Source: Marinicellulosiphila megalodicopiae
GTDB lineage: Bacteria > Pseudomonadota > Gammaproteobacteria > Pseudomonadales > Natronospirillaceae
Reading direction: 5' to 3'
NCBI RefSeq assembly: GCF_045862395.1
Contig: NZ_AP023087.1
Span: 4,402,001-4,466,000 of the forward strand
DNA: 64,000 nucleotides
A program made the position numbers and the translations under genes. Of the stretch, positions 46,082-55,265 are shown in pieces. Each line of letters begins with the position of its first letter. Positions within the stretch are counted from its first letter, which is position 1. The notes below the pieces were generated by a model. It was not told the origin of the DNA and did no database searches. It was given only the letters and a program-made list of their open reading frames with translations.

Positions 46082-46942
46082 ATGATTACTATCAAAAATT
46101 TAACATTTAGATACCCAAAAGCCAAAGTGGACGTGTTAAACAATATTAACTTCAACATTAACAAAGGTGAAATATTTGGATTTTTAGGGCCAAGTGGTGC
46201 AGGTAAATCCACCATTCAAAAAATTATGATTGGATTATTAAAAGAGTTCACAGGTGACGTTAAAGTATTAGGCAAACCCATACAAAATTGGAATCGGGAC
46301 TTATATCAGCATATTGGCATTCAACCTGAATTACCCAATCATTTTAAAAAATTAACCGCTCGTGAAAATTTAAATTATTTTGCAACACTGTATAAAAAAG
46401 GCGAACCTATTTACAGCGCCGAAGAATTATTAGCCAAGGTGAATTTATTGGATGCGGCTGATTTAAAAATAAGCGAATTTTCAAAAGGCATGAAACAACG
46501 CTTGTCGTTAGCGCGTGCATTAATTCATAAACCCGAAGTGTTATTTTTAGATGAACCCACTTCTGGGTTAGATCCTGTGTCGTCACAAATGGTCAAAGAC
46601 ATATTGTTTGAGTTAAAACAAAACGGAAGCACCATAATAATGAACACTCATAATATGGCCATTGCAGATCAAGTATGCGATCGCGTGGCATTTATTGTAG
46701 ATGGACATGTATCAACCATTGAAAAACCCCACGAGCTAAAAATCAAACATGGATCAGCTGCATTAATTGTTGAATATGTAAACGAACACGAAATAAAATT
46801 TGAAGAATTTTCGATGGTCGGTTTATCTGACAACACAAAATTTCAAACCATTTTAAAAGACCTTGAAGTGCGCACACTACACAGTCGTGAAGCGTCACTA
46901 GAAGACGTATTTATTAAATTAACAGGACGCACATTAGTGTAA
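46082..46942 (+). CDS. ABC transporter ATP-binding protein
   Basis: 286 residues. Walker A GPSGAGKS (near residue 37), the signature FSKGMKQRLSLARAL, Walker B VLFLDEPTSGLDP and the switch His in NTHNM are intact. The layout (about 220 residues plus a C-terminal extension) is that of drug-export ATPases such as the fluoroquinolone/daunorubicin type. It drives the two permeases encoded next, from the cytoplasmic side of the membrane. Confidence 0.93.
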   Translation: MITIKNLTFRYPKAKVDVLNNINFNINKGEIFGFLGPSGAGKSTIQKIMIGLLKEFTGDVKVLGKPIQNWNRDLYQHIGIQPELPNHFKKLTARENLNYFATLYKKGEPIYSAEELLAKVNLLDAADLKISEFSKGMKQRLSLARALIHKPEVLFLDEPTSGLDPVSSQMVKDILFELKQNGSTIIMNTHNMAIADQVCDRVAFIVDGHVSTIEKPHELKIKHGSAALIVEYVNEHEIKFEEFSMVGLSDNTKFQTILKDLEVRTLHSREASLEDVFIKLTGRTLV

Positions 46943-46951
46943 GGGTTAATA

Positions 46952-47635
46952 ATGAATACTTTTTTATTAGATATAAAATTACAGTGGCAAAACGGTTTTT
47001 ATGGCGCAGCGGCATTTGTGACTGTTATTTGGATTTTAATTTTACGTTTTACACCCATTGCAGAGGTTGAACACATTTTGCCATTTTTAGTATTTGGCAA
47101 TTTACAAATATCAGGTTTATATTTTGTGGCGGGCATTCGATTATTAGAAAAAGACGAAGGCACGTTGGCTGCACAAATACTCACACCCATGAGTGAATCC
47201 CATTATTTATTGAGTAAAGTGGCAAGCCTTGGTGTGCTTACATTATTAGAAAGTTTGGCATTTTTATATATTGGTGCAGGACACGAGCAGGTTTCATTTT
47301 TAGCGGTTGTTGGCATCATAGTTATGTCGGCTACCTTTGTATTAACAGGTTTAATTTGCATTAACTATTTTAATTCGTTAAATGAATTTATGATTCCGTC
47401 TATTTTTATTATGTTTGTTTTATTTTTACCTGTGTTTAATTTATTCGAATTTAGCGACTCGTGGTTATTTTATTTACATCCCATGCAAGGTCCATTAATG
47501 CTTTTAAATATTTCTATTGATGGAGGCAATCTCTCACAATGGATGTTCTCATTAATAAGCAGTGCCATTGTGTTAGGTGGTTTATTTTATTGGAACCATA
47601 AAAACCTATATAAAATTGCAGGAGAAGGTTTATGA
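46952..47635 (+). CDS. ABC-2 type permease, exporter subunit 1
   Basis: 227 residues with six hydrophobic segments. The segment LYFVAGIRLLEKDEGTLAAQILTPMSESHYLLSKVASL is typical of ABC-2 permeases of the fluoroquinolone-export type. It starts 9 bp after the ATPase stop and its TGA overlaps the next start (ATGA). Substrate is unknown; a drug or lipid-like compound is likely from family membership. Confidence 0.88.
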   Translation: MNTFLLDIKLQWQNGFYGAAAFVTVIWILILRFTPIAEVEHILPFLVFGNLQISGLYFVAGIRLLEKDEGTLAAQILTPMSESHYLLSKVASLGVLTLLESLAFLYIGAGHEQVSFLAVVGIIVMSATFVLTGLICINYFNSLNEFMIPSIFIMFVLFLPVFNLFEFSDSWLFYLHPMQGPLMLLNISIDGGNLSQWMFSLISSAIVLGGLFYWNHKNLYKIAGEGL

Positions 47636-48357
47636 GCACGCTAACTCATAATATCAAATTAGAATTATTACAAATAAAGCGCGACCCGATGCTGCCTTGG
47701 ATGATATTATTTCCTGTAGTCTTAGCGTTATTGGCACGAATTGTTTTACCCGGTTTACAAATTTGGTCTATGCAGAATCATCAATACGATTTAATGCAAT
47801 TTGCACAATTAGGACAGTCAATTTTAGTATTAACCGCGCCGCTTGTAATTGGTTTGGTGATTGGGTTTTTATTATTAGATCAAAAAGACGAAAACTCATT
47901 AATTGCTATTGCCTTAACCCCTGCCAGTTTAACGGGGTATTTATTAAAGAAAATGGTCGGCCCGCTTCTAATGGCTATCCCCATTACCTTACTAAGTTTG
48001 TGGATCAGCCAACTTGTGCCGTTTAATTTTATGCGCGATTTATTAGTGACCGTTATATCGCTTTTATTAGCACCCTGTTTTGGTTTATTTTTAGCTGTCC
48101 TGGCATCTAATAAAGTTCAAGGACTGGCGCTGTCTAAAATATCAGGTTTGTTTTTAATACCGCCAATATTAGGTTGGATTTATCAAGATGGCTTAGGCTG
48201 GTTAAACGGATTTATGCCCACTTATTGGCCGTGTTTTGTGTTTTGGAATTTTGAATCAGGGTTAAGTTATGGATTGATAGGTGGATTAATCGTTGCAATT
48301 GTTTACCCTGTTTTCATAATTATGGCGTTTTTGAAAGTGTTTATGAAATTGAAATAA
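47632..48357 (+). CDS. ABC-2 type permease, exporter subunit 2
   Basis: 241 residues with six membrane segments. QKDENSLIAIALTPASLTGYLLKKM corresponds to the DEGTLAAQILTP region of the partner subunit, so the two are paralogues. The overlap ATGA with the previous gene indicates coupled translation and a heterodimeric channel. A terminator lies 16 bp after the stop. Confidence 0.88.
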   Translation: MSTLTHNIKLELLQIKRDPMLPWMILFPVVLALLARIVLPGLQIWSMQNHQYDLMQFAQLGQSILVLTAPLVIGLVIGFLLLDQKDENSLIAIALTPASLTGYLLKKMVGPLLMAIPITLLSLWISQLVPFNFMRDLLVTVISLLLAPCFGLFLAVLASNKVQGLALSKISGLFLIPPILGWIYQDGLGWLNGFMPTYWPCFVFWNFESGLSYGLIGGLIVAIVYPVFIIMAFLKVFMKLK

Positions 48358-48372
48358 TAAATAACAGACAAA

Positions 48373-48406
48373 AAAAACACCCATAACAATGGGCGTTTTT
48401 AATTTT
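48373..48406. terminator. Bidirectional terminator
   Basis: AAAAACACCCAT and ATGGGCGTTTTT pair (one mismatch) around a 4-base loop, between the convergent ABC operon and the solute-binding protein gene. Confidence 0.85.
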
Positions 48407-48423
48407 ACAGTTTAATTCAAAAA

Positions 48424-50700
48424 CTATTGCATACGTGCTTCTAATTGATCAGCTGCATCTTTAAGTGCTTCATCTATATCTCGACCATCAGCAAGTACTT
48501 CTTGCAACGCTGTATTTACAATAAGTGTTTCAGCAATATTATCGTATTTACTAGGCAATATAGGCGTCACATTATTAGCAATTTCAGCAAATAATAAACG
48601 TGCTTTTTGCCCATCTAAAAACGCTATTTCTTCATCAAAAATGGCATCGCTATATACTGTTTTATTTGCAGGAAACATCGCCCACTCTTTAAATCCTGTT
48701 AACTGAGCCTCTGGAGAAATCATGTACTCGATCGCTCTCCAAGCGGCGTCTTTTTTATCTGCTGACTGGGTCGGAATCGCTGCAAATGTGCCGCCCCATG
48801 TGCCATAAATACCAGCAGGTAAAGTTGATGCCCCCCACAAACCAGATGTATCCGGCGCAATCCAACCTTTCATATGACCTAATAACCAAGCACCTTGAAT
48901 TTCCATGGCAAACAAACCATCATTAAATCCGTTATACCAATCATCATTCCACATACCCAAACTGGCATCTAAACCTTCGTTGCGTAACGTTAGAGCCATA
49001 TTAAATGCAAATTTAAATCTTTCATTTTCAACTAACACTTCATCATTGGCGCCAATGTAAATTCCGTTACCTGGCTCAACTGTTCCATAAATAATAGCTC
49101 GAGCAATTCCATCGACATTTGAAACCAAATACACATCATGATCATCACGCAACGTTCGACCATAAGACAACCACGACTCCCACGAATCCATCACTTCTGT
49201 CAAATCAAATCCTAAGCCTTCCATATAATCTCTACGATAAAAAGCAACACCTGGACCTAAATCAACAGGGATCGCAACTTGTTGCCCCAATTCGTTTTGA
49301 CCTTGAGAAACCGCGTAATCCACCATATTATTTTTATACATTTCAAATTCAGAAGACAAATCAAGCAATGCTCCGTCATTTAGGTATCCACCTATTAAAC
49401 CGGTATCAATTAATTCAACATCTGCGGCACCTGATCCATTTTCTAAATTTAAAATTAATTGATTATGATGCACCCCCCAGCTATTAGGAGTCGATTTTAT
49501 CAAAACGTTAGCTGTAGAATTTAAATCTTCATAGAGGGTTTGAAAGTAATTACCATAATCACCAAATGCATTAATTTCGATATTCTTTAATACAATTTCT
49601 GAATATATATCTAATTGTTCAGAAAATTCAACTTCAGTATAACCGGTATCCGCCTCATCAATTAATGTTTGATAATCAGTTAACTCTATATTTGACGCCT
49701 CATTAATTTTAGCCTCTACTTGTTGCGCAATTTCGGGCAACTTTTCAATTATCATTGTTGCAACAAACAAATGAAGTGATTCATCATCTAGGCTTAGTTG
49801 TGAATTATTTTCTCCAATTTCAAAAGCACTTTTATAGGCAACTTCAATTTCTTTTTCTACAATTTTAGAAACTGAATAGAATTTCATATTGTTTGAATGT
49901 GATGAAGCAGACACCTCACCTCGCTCAAAAAGATAAAGACCAATTGATGAAATATTAAGCTCATTTAATAAATTTAACTGCGCACTTTCTTTGGTTTGCA
50001 TAGGATTAAAATTCATATATGCATTTAATAAAGTATTCATTGGTGAGATATATAAATCACTTAAATTATTTGACACCAACAAATAATTTAATTCTTCATC
50101 ATTAGAAACTTTTGCCAGTACGCGTACTTTTTCTAAATTGTATTCCTTCAACTCAATAAGTATTTTTTTATCAAATGAATATTCACCATTTTGAGAAGAC
50201 ATTGAATATTCATTTTCGTCACACTTATAATTATCATTTAAATCTAAACATATTTGTGTTGTTTCACTTTCAGAAAGCACTGAACCTTCAAAATTTAGAG
50301 GCCCAGTATAAGTACTTGCATATTCTAAAACTAAACCAGACACAATATTTTCTTCAGAAGATACGGTTAATTCAAATTCACCAAAAGTATTAAGCCAATT
50401 ACTTGCAGCAATAATGGTGTATGTCCCAGAATTTAAAGTTTCATTAATTTTAGAATTTGTTGAACCCTCAGTTGAATCATTATTTTGACTAACTAAATTG
50501 TAATCACTATCTAATAAAACTAAATAGGCATCCTCTTCTGATTTCAAATTAATTTCGACCAAACCATCTTTTGTTACTGTGAAATTATACTGGCTATTAC
50601 CTGAATTATTTAATTCTAAAGTGCCAGTTCCATACCAAATTCCATTCTCTGATAACGTAACAGGTGTATCAGATGAATCATTACACCCTAAAAGCAACAA
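48424..50700 (-). CDS. Solute-binding lipoprotein with PPC-like domain; start disturbed
   Basis: 758 residues from a TTG at 50700. It begins MLLLGCNDSS, a lipobox (LLGC) with almost no signal sequence. The in-frame DNA upstream would encode a good n- and h-region (FGLKLISSTVISLLLLGC), but the ATG with a GAGGA site at 50744 is in another frame, so a one-base indel is likely. After the Cys come a PPC-like beta domain (about 15-125), a segment with DLNDNYKCDENEY, and from about residue 400 a maltose-binding-type fold (AIPVDLGPGVAFYRRDYMEG, FAMEIQGAWLLGHMKG, WRAIEYMISPEAQ). No permease genes are adjacent. Confidence 0.78.
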   Translation of the reverse strand: MLLLGCNDSSDTPVTLSENGIWYGTGTLELNNSGNSQYNFTVTKDGLVEINLKSEEDAYLVLLDSDYNLVSQNNDSTEGSTNSKINETLNSGTYTIIAASNWLNTFGEFELTVSSEENIVSGLVLEYASTYTGPLNFEGSVLSESETTQICLDLNDNYKCDENEYSMSSQNGEYSFDKKILIELKEYNLEKVRVLAKVSNDEELNYLLVSNNLSDLYISPMNTLLNAYMNFNPMQTKESAQLNLLNELNISSIGLYLFERGEVSASSHSNNMKFYSVSKIVEKEIEVAYKSAFEIGENNSQLSLDDESLHLFVATMIIEKLPEIAQQVEAKINEASNIELTDYQTLIDEADTGYTEVEFSEQLDIYSEIVLKNIEINAFGDYGNYFQTLYEDLNSTANVLIKSTPNSWGVHHNQLILNLENGSGAADVELIDTGLIGGYLNDGALLDLSSEFEMYKNNMVDYAVSQGQNELGQQVAIPVDLGPGVAFYRRDYMEGLGFDLTEVMDSWESWLSYGRTLRDDHDVYLVSNVDGIARAIIYGTVEPGNGIYIGANDEVLVENERFKFAFNMALTLRNEGLDASLGMWNDDWYNGFNDGLFAMEIQGAWLLGHMKGWIAPDTSGLWGASTLPAGIYGTWGGTFAAIPTQSADKKDAAWRAIEYMISPEAQLTGFKEWAMFPANKTVYSDAIFDEEIAFLDGQKARLLFAEIANNVTPILPSKYDNIAETLIVNTALQEVLADGRDIDEALKDAADQLEARMQ

Positions 50701-50955
50701 ACTTATTACTGTACTACTTATTAACTTTAATCCAAAGCTGACATTTATTTCCTCATTTTATACGATTTTTTATTAACTGCATTATGCGTGGCTATCATAC
50801 CATTTCTTTTAATCACAAATGAAAAGAAAATATATAGAATGCAGTTAATGAATAGTGATGAAGCGGTTAAATAACTTTATCATTACAATTTATATCATTC
50901 TAAAAAGATAATCTTAAAGTCGTCATACTAGGCGCTAATGGGTAATAACAGACTA

Positions 50956-50985
50956 TTTACAAAAAAATATAATTATTTTTGTAAA
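50956..50985. promoter_or_regulatory. 30-bp inverted repeat upstream of msrA
   Basis: TTTACAAAAA and TTTTTGTAAA enclose a 10-base AT centre, about 58 bp before the msrA start. It could be an operator or a weak hairpin. The rest of the 300-bp gap shows nothing else. Confidence 0.45.
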
Positions 50986-51043
50986 TTAATCAGGTTTAGG
51001 CACTCTAAAGTCATATAACCGAAACATAGATGAGATTTAAACG

Positions 51044-51667
51044 ATGACAATTATTAGCAGATTAAAAATGACATTAGGATTAACCCTAATTGCAAGCACA
51101 GCCTTAATAGGTAATTCATACGCGCAAACCCAAACCATAATCGTAGCAGGTGGGTGTTTTTGGTGTGTCGAGTCAGACTTTGAAGCCGTTGAAGGTGTGA
51201 GTGAAGCCGTGTCCGGTTACATCGGCGGTCACACTAAAAACCCAACTTACAAACAGGTGTCCTCTAAAAATACAGGACACTATGAGGCTGTAAAAATTAC
51301 CTTTGATGACGAAGTGGTATCACTTGAAACCCTGTCTGATTATTTCTGGAAAACCATTGACCCTACCGATGCAAACGGACAATTTTGTGACAAAGGCGGC
51401 CCGTATAAAACCGCCATGTTCTATCAAGATGCCGAGCAACAAGCCGTGTTTGAAGCATCCTTAGCCAAGGTAAAAGCAAATAAACCGTTCAGCGAAGATA
51501 TAGTGACGCCAATATTAGCTGCCACCAAGTTTTACCCAGCAGAAGATTATCACCAAGATTACTACACAAAAAATCCAAAGCGTTACTCGTATTACCGATT
51601 TAGTTGTGGGCGTGACAGTAAAATTAAAAAGCTTTGGGGATCAGTTGAGAGCAAAAAACATAAGTAG
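51044..51667 (+). CDS. msrA: Peptide methionine sulfoxide reductase A, exported
   Basis: 207 residues. A signal peptide (GLTLIASTALIGNSYA) puts it in the periplasm. The catalytic motif GCFWCVE has C38 as nucleophile, followed by GVSEAVSGYIGG and GHYEAVKITFD; YFWKTIDPTDANGQFCDKG carries another family block. It reduces methionine-S-sulfoxide in oxidised proteins. A terminator follows at 51709. It seems to be a single gene. Confidence 0.95.
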   Translation: MTIISRLKMTLGLTLIASTALIGNSYAQTQTIIVAGGCFWCVESDFEAVEGVSEAVSGYIGGHTKNPTYKQVSSKNTGHYEAVKITFDDEVVSLETLSDYFWKTIDPTDANGQFCDKGGPYKTAMFYQDAEQQAVFEASLAKVKANKPFSEDIVTPILAATKFYPAEDYHQDYYTKNPKRYSYYRFSCGRDSKIKKLWGSVESKKHK

Positions 51668-51708
51668 TTAAATCTTATATTTTTTGAAGAATAGTTAACT
51701 TTTTGTTT

Positions 51709-51739
51709 AAGGCTAGTACTGCGGTACTGGCCTTTTTTT
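51709..51739 (+). terminator. Rho-independent terminator of msrA
   Basis: AAGGCTAGTAC and GTACTGGCCTT (one mismatch) enclose a TGC loop and run into seven T. Confidence 0.85.
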
Positions 51740-51790
51740 GGTCTTATTTTAAGGGCCTGTTTCAAATGGGTAAATGATGCCATCCTCAAG

Positions 51791-51927
51791 GCTTGCCTAC
51801 AAGGATGTAGGTAAGGGCCGAGAGCATGCCTACAGGAAGTAGGTAGTAGAGCAATGTCTGGAACATATTGCCGAGGACGCGGTAGCTTTGCTGTGTAGGT
51901 CATATGCTTTACTGCGACAAAACTAAC
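51791..51927. repeat. REP-like repeat, left copy of an inverted pair
   Basis: The blocks GCTTGCCTACAAGGATGTAG (51791 on), GAGGACGCGGTAGCTTTGC (51872 on) and GCGACAAAACTAA (51914-51927) recur in the same order, inverted and more compact, at 53329-53397. The first block contains a hairpin (CCTAC/GTAGG). The 398-bp gap 51668-52065 holds this repeat and the msrA terminator only. Confidence 0.8.
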
Positions 51928-52065
51928 TAAATTCAAACAATAACGCTAATTCCACCCATTTACCCCAAAAGCAACCACCAGTTGACACATTACCAACCCC
52001 AGTTGCTAGACTGCAACCCTCTAACTACCTATGCTTAGCACAATTAAAACGAATAAGAGAACGTT

Positions 52066-53046
52066 ATGATTTTAGCAGAGAAGATCGTCAAATTAAGAAA
52101 ACACAACAGCTGGTCTCAAGAAGAACTGGCCGACAAAATGAGCGTATCAAGACAATCAGTCTCAAAATGGGAAAGCACAAACAGCATCCCCGATTTAAAC
52201 AAAATCATATTGTTAGCCAAGCTGTTTGATGTATCAACCGACTCCCTACTAAAAGACGAGATCGAAACATTTGACGACGGCGCCCCCCATAACGAGACAA
52301 GCGCCATTCAAATAAGCCTAGAACAAGCCGCAAAGTACATCGAACATAAAATGGCAGTATCCGCCTTAACCATCAAAGGCGTGTTACTTTGTGTATGCTC
52401 AGTGATTCCCTTGTTTTTCTTCTTGGCCATGGCGCATACCCAACGATTAAACCTAACCGGTAACATCGCCACAGCGATTGGCATCATGGGCATGTTAATC
52501 ATGATCTCCATTGCCGTCAGTTTTTTCATCAAAATCAACCAATATGAAAACGACATCAGCCAAATTGATAACGACCCCTTTGAATTGGCTTATGGCGTGC
52601 ACAGCGTATTTAAAGAAAAGCTACAGCAATACAGACCCACTTATAACCTAAGACTATCCATTGGCATCTTCTTGTTCATTACATGCTTTGCCCCCTTGAT
52701 GTTTGTCAGCGTGTTTTTCAAAGGCACAGACATCGTATTAATGATGTTAAATGTCTTAATGCTCATGATCGCAGTAGGGTTATATTTAGTGATACCCGCA
52801 TCCGCCAAAATGGATGCCTTCAACAACATCCTAAAAGACACCACGCAAGATACGCCTAAAAGCAAACGCACCAAACGAGCTGAAAAACTCGCTGCTTTTT
52901 ATTGGCCGTTATTAACCACCGTGTATTTAGGCTGGAGTTTATGGACCATGAACTGGGGATTCACTTGGATTATTTGGCCAGTGGGTGCAGTGTTGTTTGT
53001 GGCGCTGGTTGGGTTGATGGAATTGCTGGAGAAGGATGAGGGTTAG
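52066..53046 (+). CDS. XRE-type HTH regulator with C-terminal membrane domain
   Basis: 326 residues. The N-terminal helix-turn-helix is typical: VKLRKHNSWSQEELADKMSVSRQSVSKWESTNSIPDLNKI. After a linker come two membrane helices (about 105-155), then, after a cytoplasmic loop, four more (about 200-320, ending WTMNWGFTWIIWPVGAVLFVALVGL). DNA-binding proteins of this kind are tied to the membrane and may sense envelope state. It is bracketed by the inverted repeat pair at 51791 and 53329. Confidence 0.85.
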   Translation: MILAEKIVKLRKHNSWSQEELADKMSVSRQSVSKWESTNSIPDLNKIILLAKLFDVSTDSLLKDEIETFDDGAPHNETSAIQISLEQAAKYIEHKMAVSALTIKGVLLCVCSVIPLFFFLAMAHTQRLNLTGNIATAIGIMGMLIMISIAVSFFIKINQYENDISQIDNDPFELAYGVHSVFKEKLQQYRPTYNLRLSIGIFLFITCFAPLMFVSVFFKGTDIVLMMLNVLMLMIAVGLYLVIPASAKMDAFNNILKDTTQDTPKSKRTKRAEKLAAFYWPLLTTVYLGWSLWTMNWGFTWIIWPVGAVLFVALVGLMELLEKDEG

Positions 53047-53203
53047 GGTTTGTTGGGTGACGGGTTTAGAGTATGTTGGTAATGATATAAACAGAATTAT
53101 AAATGATATTGGTTTTATTATTGCGCTCTATTTACAGCCAAAAGTGGATGTCCTTTCTATGCTTTCTCCTTCGAAGAAAATTAACACCATTATTGAAAGT
53201 ATT

Positions 53204-53305
53204 ATTAAACAAGCGATTTGACCCCTTCTCCTTTTTTTATTAAACAAGCGATTTGACCCCTTCTCCTTTTTTATTAAACAAGCGATTTGACCCCTTCTCC
53301 TTTTA
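53204..53305. repeat. 35-bp tandem repeat, three copies
   Basis: ATTAAACAAGCGATTTGACC followed by CCTTCTCC and a T run repeats at 53204, 53239 and 53273. The same core, AAGCGAYTTGACC, occurs at the ends of the MITE-like units at 57590 and 59249 and, inverted, near 60040. Confidence 0.9.
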
Positions 53306-53328
53306 AACGCACTAAAAATCAACCTCGA

Positions 53329-53397
53329 ATTAGTTTTGTCGCAGCAAAGCTACCGCGTCCTGCTCTCGCGCCTTACCTACATCCTTGTAGGCAAGCT
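53329..53397. repeat. REP-like repeat, right copy of an inverted pair
   Basis: This is the inverted counterpart of 51791-51927: TTAGTTTTGTCGC, GCAAAGCTACCGCGTCC, TGCTCTCGCGCCTTACCTAC and ATCCTTGTAGGCAAGC in order. It lies 283 bp after the XRE gene. Confidence 0.8.
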
Positions 53398-53526
53398 TAC
53401 GACCCACAAAACCATCGAACAAATCAATGTGGGTGATGGCTTGCCTTCACTGCTAACTTCTTAAAATATTCTTTAAAACAAGTTACCACAAGGGCAAGCA
53501 CTCGCCCACAGTTAGCACTCGCCCAC

Positions 53527-53564
53527 AAAAAAGCCCCGATCATTTGCATGACCGAGGCTTTTTA
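53527..53564 (-). terminator. Terminator of the ankyrin/propeller gene
   Basis: AAAAAGCC-CGATCAT pairs with ATGA-CGAGGCTTTTT around TTGC, with A and T runs on both sides, 45 bp after the stop codon. Confidence 0.8.
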
Positions 53565-53608
53565 ATTTGATTCAACTAACTACGAGTGGATCTTTCTAGG
53601 TTAGTTGA

Positions 53609-55087
53609 TCAGTCTTTATCTCCCACGCTAAGCTTAACAAGTGCTTGCTGTGCGTTAGTGTAATAAAGTGTTTTCCCATCGTTAGATAAAGTAATGGCGC
53701 CGCTAAGGTCGGTTAATAAATCTTGGTTTGCATCTTCATTAAGCCCTAATAACTTAGCAGTAACTGTTTCGACTTCTCCTGTGCTTGCATCAATACGATA
53801 CAGCTTTCGTGGGGTGCCGGCGCTTGTGTATAAAAACCCTTGACCATAGGTGATTTGATTAATGCCGTTACCTTGAATATTGGGTATTTTTGAAAATACT
53901 GAAATCTTACCCTTTGGGGTGATTTTATAAATTGTCCCGCTATCCCAGCTACCTGCGTATAGATTATCACTGTCATCAAATATTAAACCGATCACGCCTC
54001 TTACCTGAATTTTTTTTGCGACTTTTTTAATAGTACCGTCTGGAAAGATTTGCACAATGCTGTGGTTATTCGAGCCATTAAACATGGCAGCAAACACTTC
54101 GTCTTTTGAGTTAATGGCCAAACCGGTTACGCGATTAAGTTGATCCGCTAGGACAGAAACGTTGCCTTTAGAATCGCGCTTAAGCACTGATCCCGCTACA
54201 AAATCTGCCATAATCAAATCACCTTGACTATTAAATTCAAAGCCAACGATGCCTACCGATTCAGCAATAGGGTATTCATTCGAATCGCCTTCCCAGAAAC
54301 TTAAAAACATGCCTTTTGTAGACGGTGCCGATGCTAAAATTTTGCCTTGTTTATCCACCTGAATATGATCGGGTTTGAATGGGGCAAACGTGCCTTGATG
54401 TTCGATGTCTTGAAAATTATGGGGTGAAAGTGCATTTTGTTTATTCTCTGCTAATTTAGCTTCAAGCAAGTTAACAATGTCTAAGTGTCCTTGTGATGTT
54501 GCATGATTTAATGCGGTATTGCCTCGTCTATTTTTGTGGTGGATGTCCACCTCTTTTGTCAGGATATGTTTAACCATGTCCACCTGACCTTTATAAGCCA
54601 CAACACCTAGCACCTGATCTTTGAAATTATCAGGTTTTGATAAATCTGCTCCATGTGCGAGTAATATTTCAAACTTTGAAATATCTCCAAGCAACCCTGC
54701 TTTCATTAATAATGTGTGTCCATAATCATTGGGGTCGGCTTGATCCACATCTGCATTTTTTGAAAATGTTAATATTAATTTTAAATATTGATCATCGCTT
54801 TGATGTAATGAAAATGCGATAGCAGAAACAGGAAAGCTATAACGGGTATTTATGTCCGCGCCCTGTTTAAGTAATTCAGTAAATACGTCTACTTGCTGGG
54901 TTTGCATTGCAAGAATTAAGGGCGAGTATTGAAATTCAAAATTTAAGTCTATGCCACTTTGAATAAGCTGAATGGCACTTTGTGATTGTTTTGATTTTAT
55001 CGCGTCATACAATAAATCCTGATCATCAGCTTGAGCATGTAATGCACTGATTAATGTAATAAATATAATAATTTTAGATAGTTTCAT
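53609..55087 (-). CDS. Exported ankyrin-repeat and beta-propeller (NHL/SMP-30-like) protein
   Basis: 492 residues from the ATG at 55087, chosen because it starts a signal peptide (MKLSKIIIFITLISALHAQA); the open frame extends 120 codons upstream but overlaps the divergent gene. Residues about 25-225 are five or six ankyrin repeats (NTALNHATSQGHLDIVNLLE, HTLLMKAGLLGDISKFEILL). Residues about 240-490 form a propeller with repeats such as GFEFNSQGDLIMADF, GLAINSKDEVFAAMF and GLIFDDSDNLYAGSW, as in SMP-30/NHL proteins. It may be a periplasmic binding or hydrolytic protein; the partner is unknown. Confidence 0.82.
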   Translation of the reverse strand: MKLSKIIIFITLISALHAQADDQDLLYDAIKSKQSQSAIQLIQSGIDLNFEFQYSPLILAMQTQQVDVFTELLKQGADINTRYSFPVSAIAFSLHQSDDQYLKLILTFSKNADVDQADPNDYGHTLLMKAGLLGDISKFEILLAHGADLSKPDNFKDQVLGVVAYKGQVDMVKHILTKEVDIHHKNRRGNTALNHATSQGHLDIVNLLEAKLAENKQNALSPHNFQDIEHQGTFAPFKPDHIQVDKQGKILASAPSTKGMFLSFWEGDSNEYPIAESVGIVGFEFNSQGDLIMADFVAGSVLKRDSKGNVSVLADQLNRVTGLAINSKDEVFAAMFNGSNNHSIVQIFPDGTIKKVAKKIQVRGVIGLIFDDSDNLYAGSWDSGTIYKITPKGKISVFSKIPNIQGNGINQITYGQGFLYTSAGTPRKLYRIDASTGEVETVTAKLLGLNEDANQDLLTDLSGAITLSNDGKTLYYTNAQQALVKLSVGDKD

Positions 55088-55265
55088 AATGATTTTGCTT
55101 TTAAATAACGATATTAAAATGAAAATAATTGCGCAATACAAATAATAATTTCTCAACAGTGCGTTGCATATTTGCACCACAATGTTTATGAATGTTTGGT
55201 GGTAATATAAATAGACACTCATTTTAATTATTAAGATACTATTTTCTAATATAAGGTAAAAAATA

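Noticed and set aside
53128..53322. 64-codon minus-strand frame with repeated RRGQIACLI units
   Set aside because: It is a translation of the 35-bp tandem repeat.
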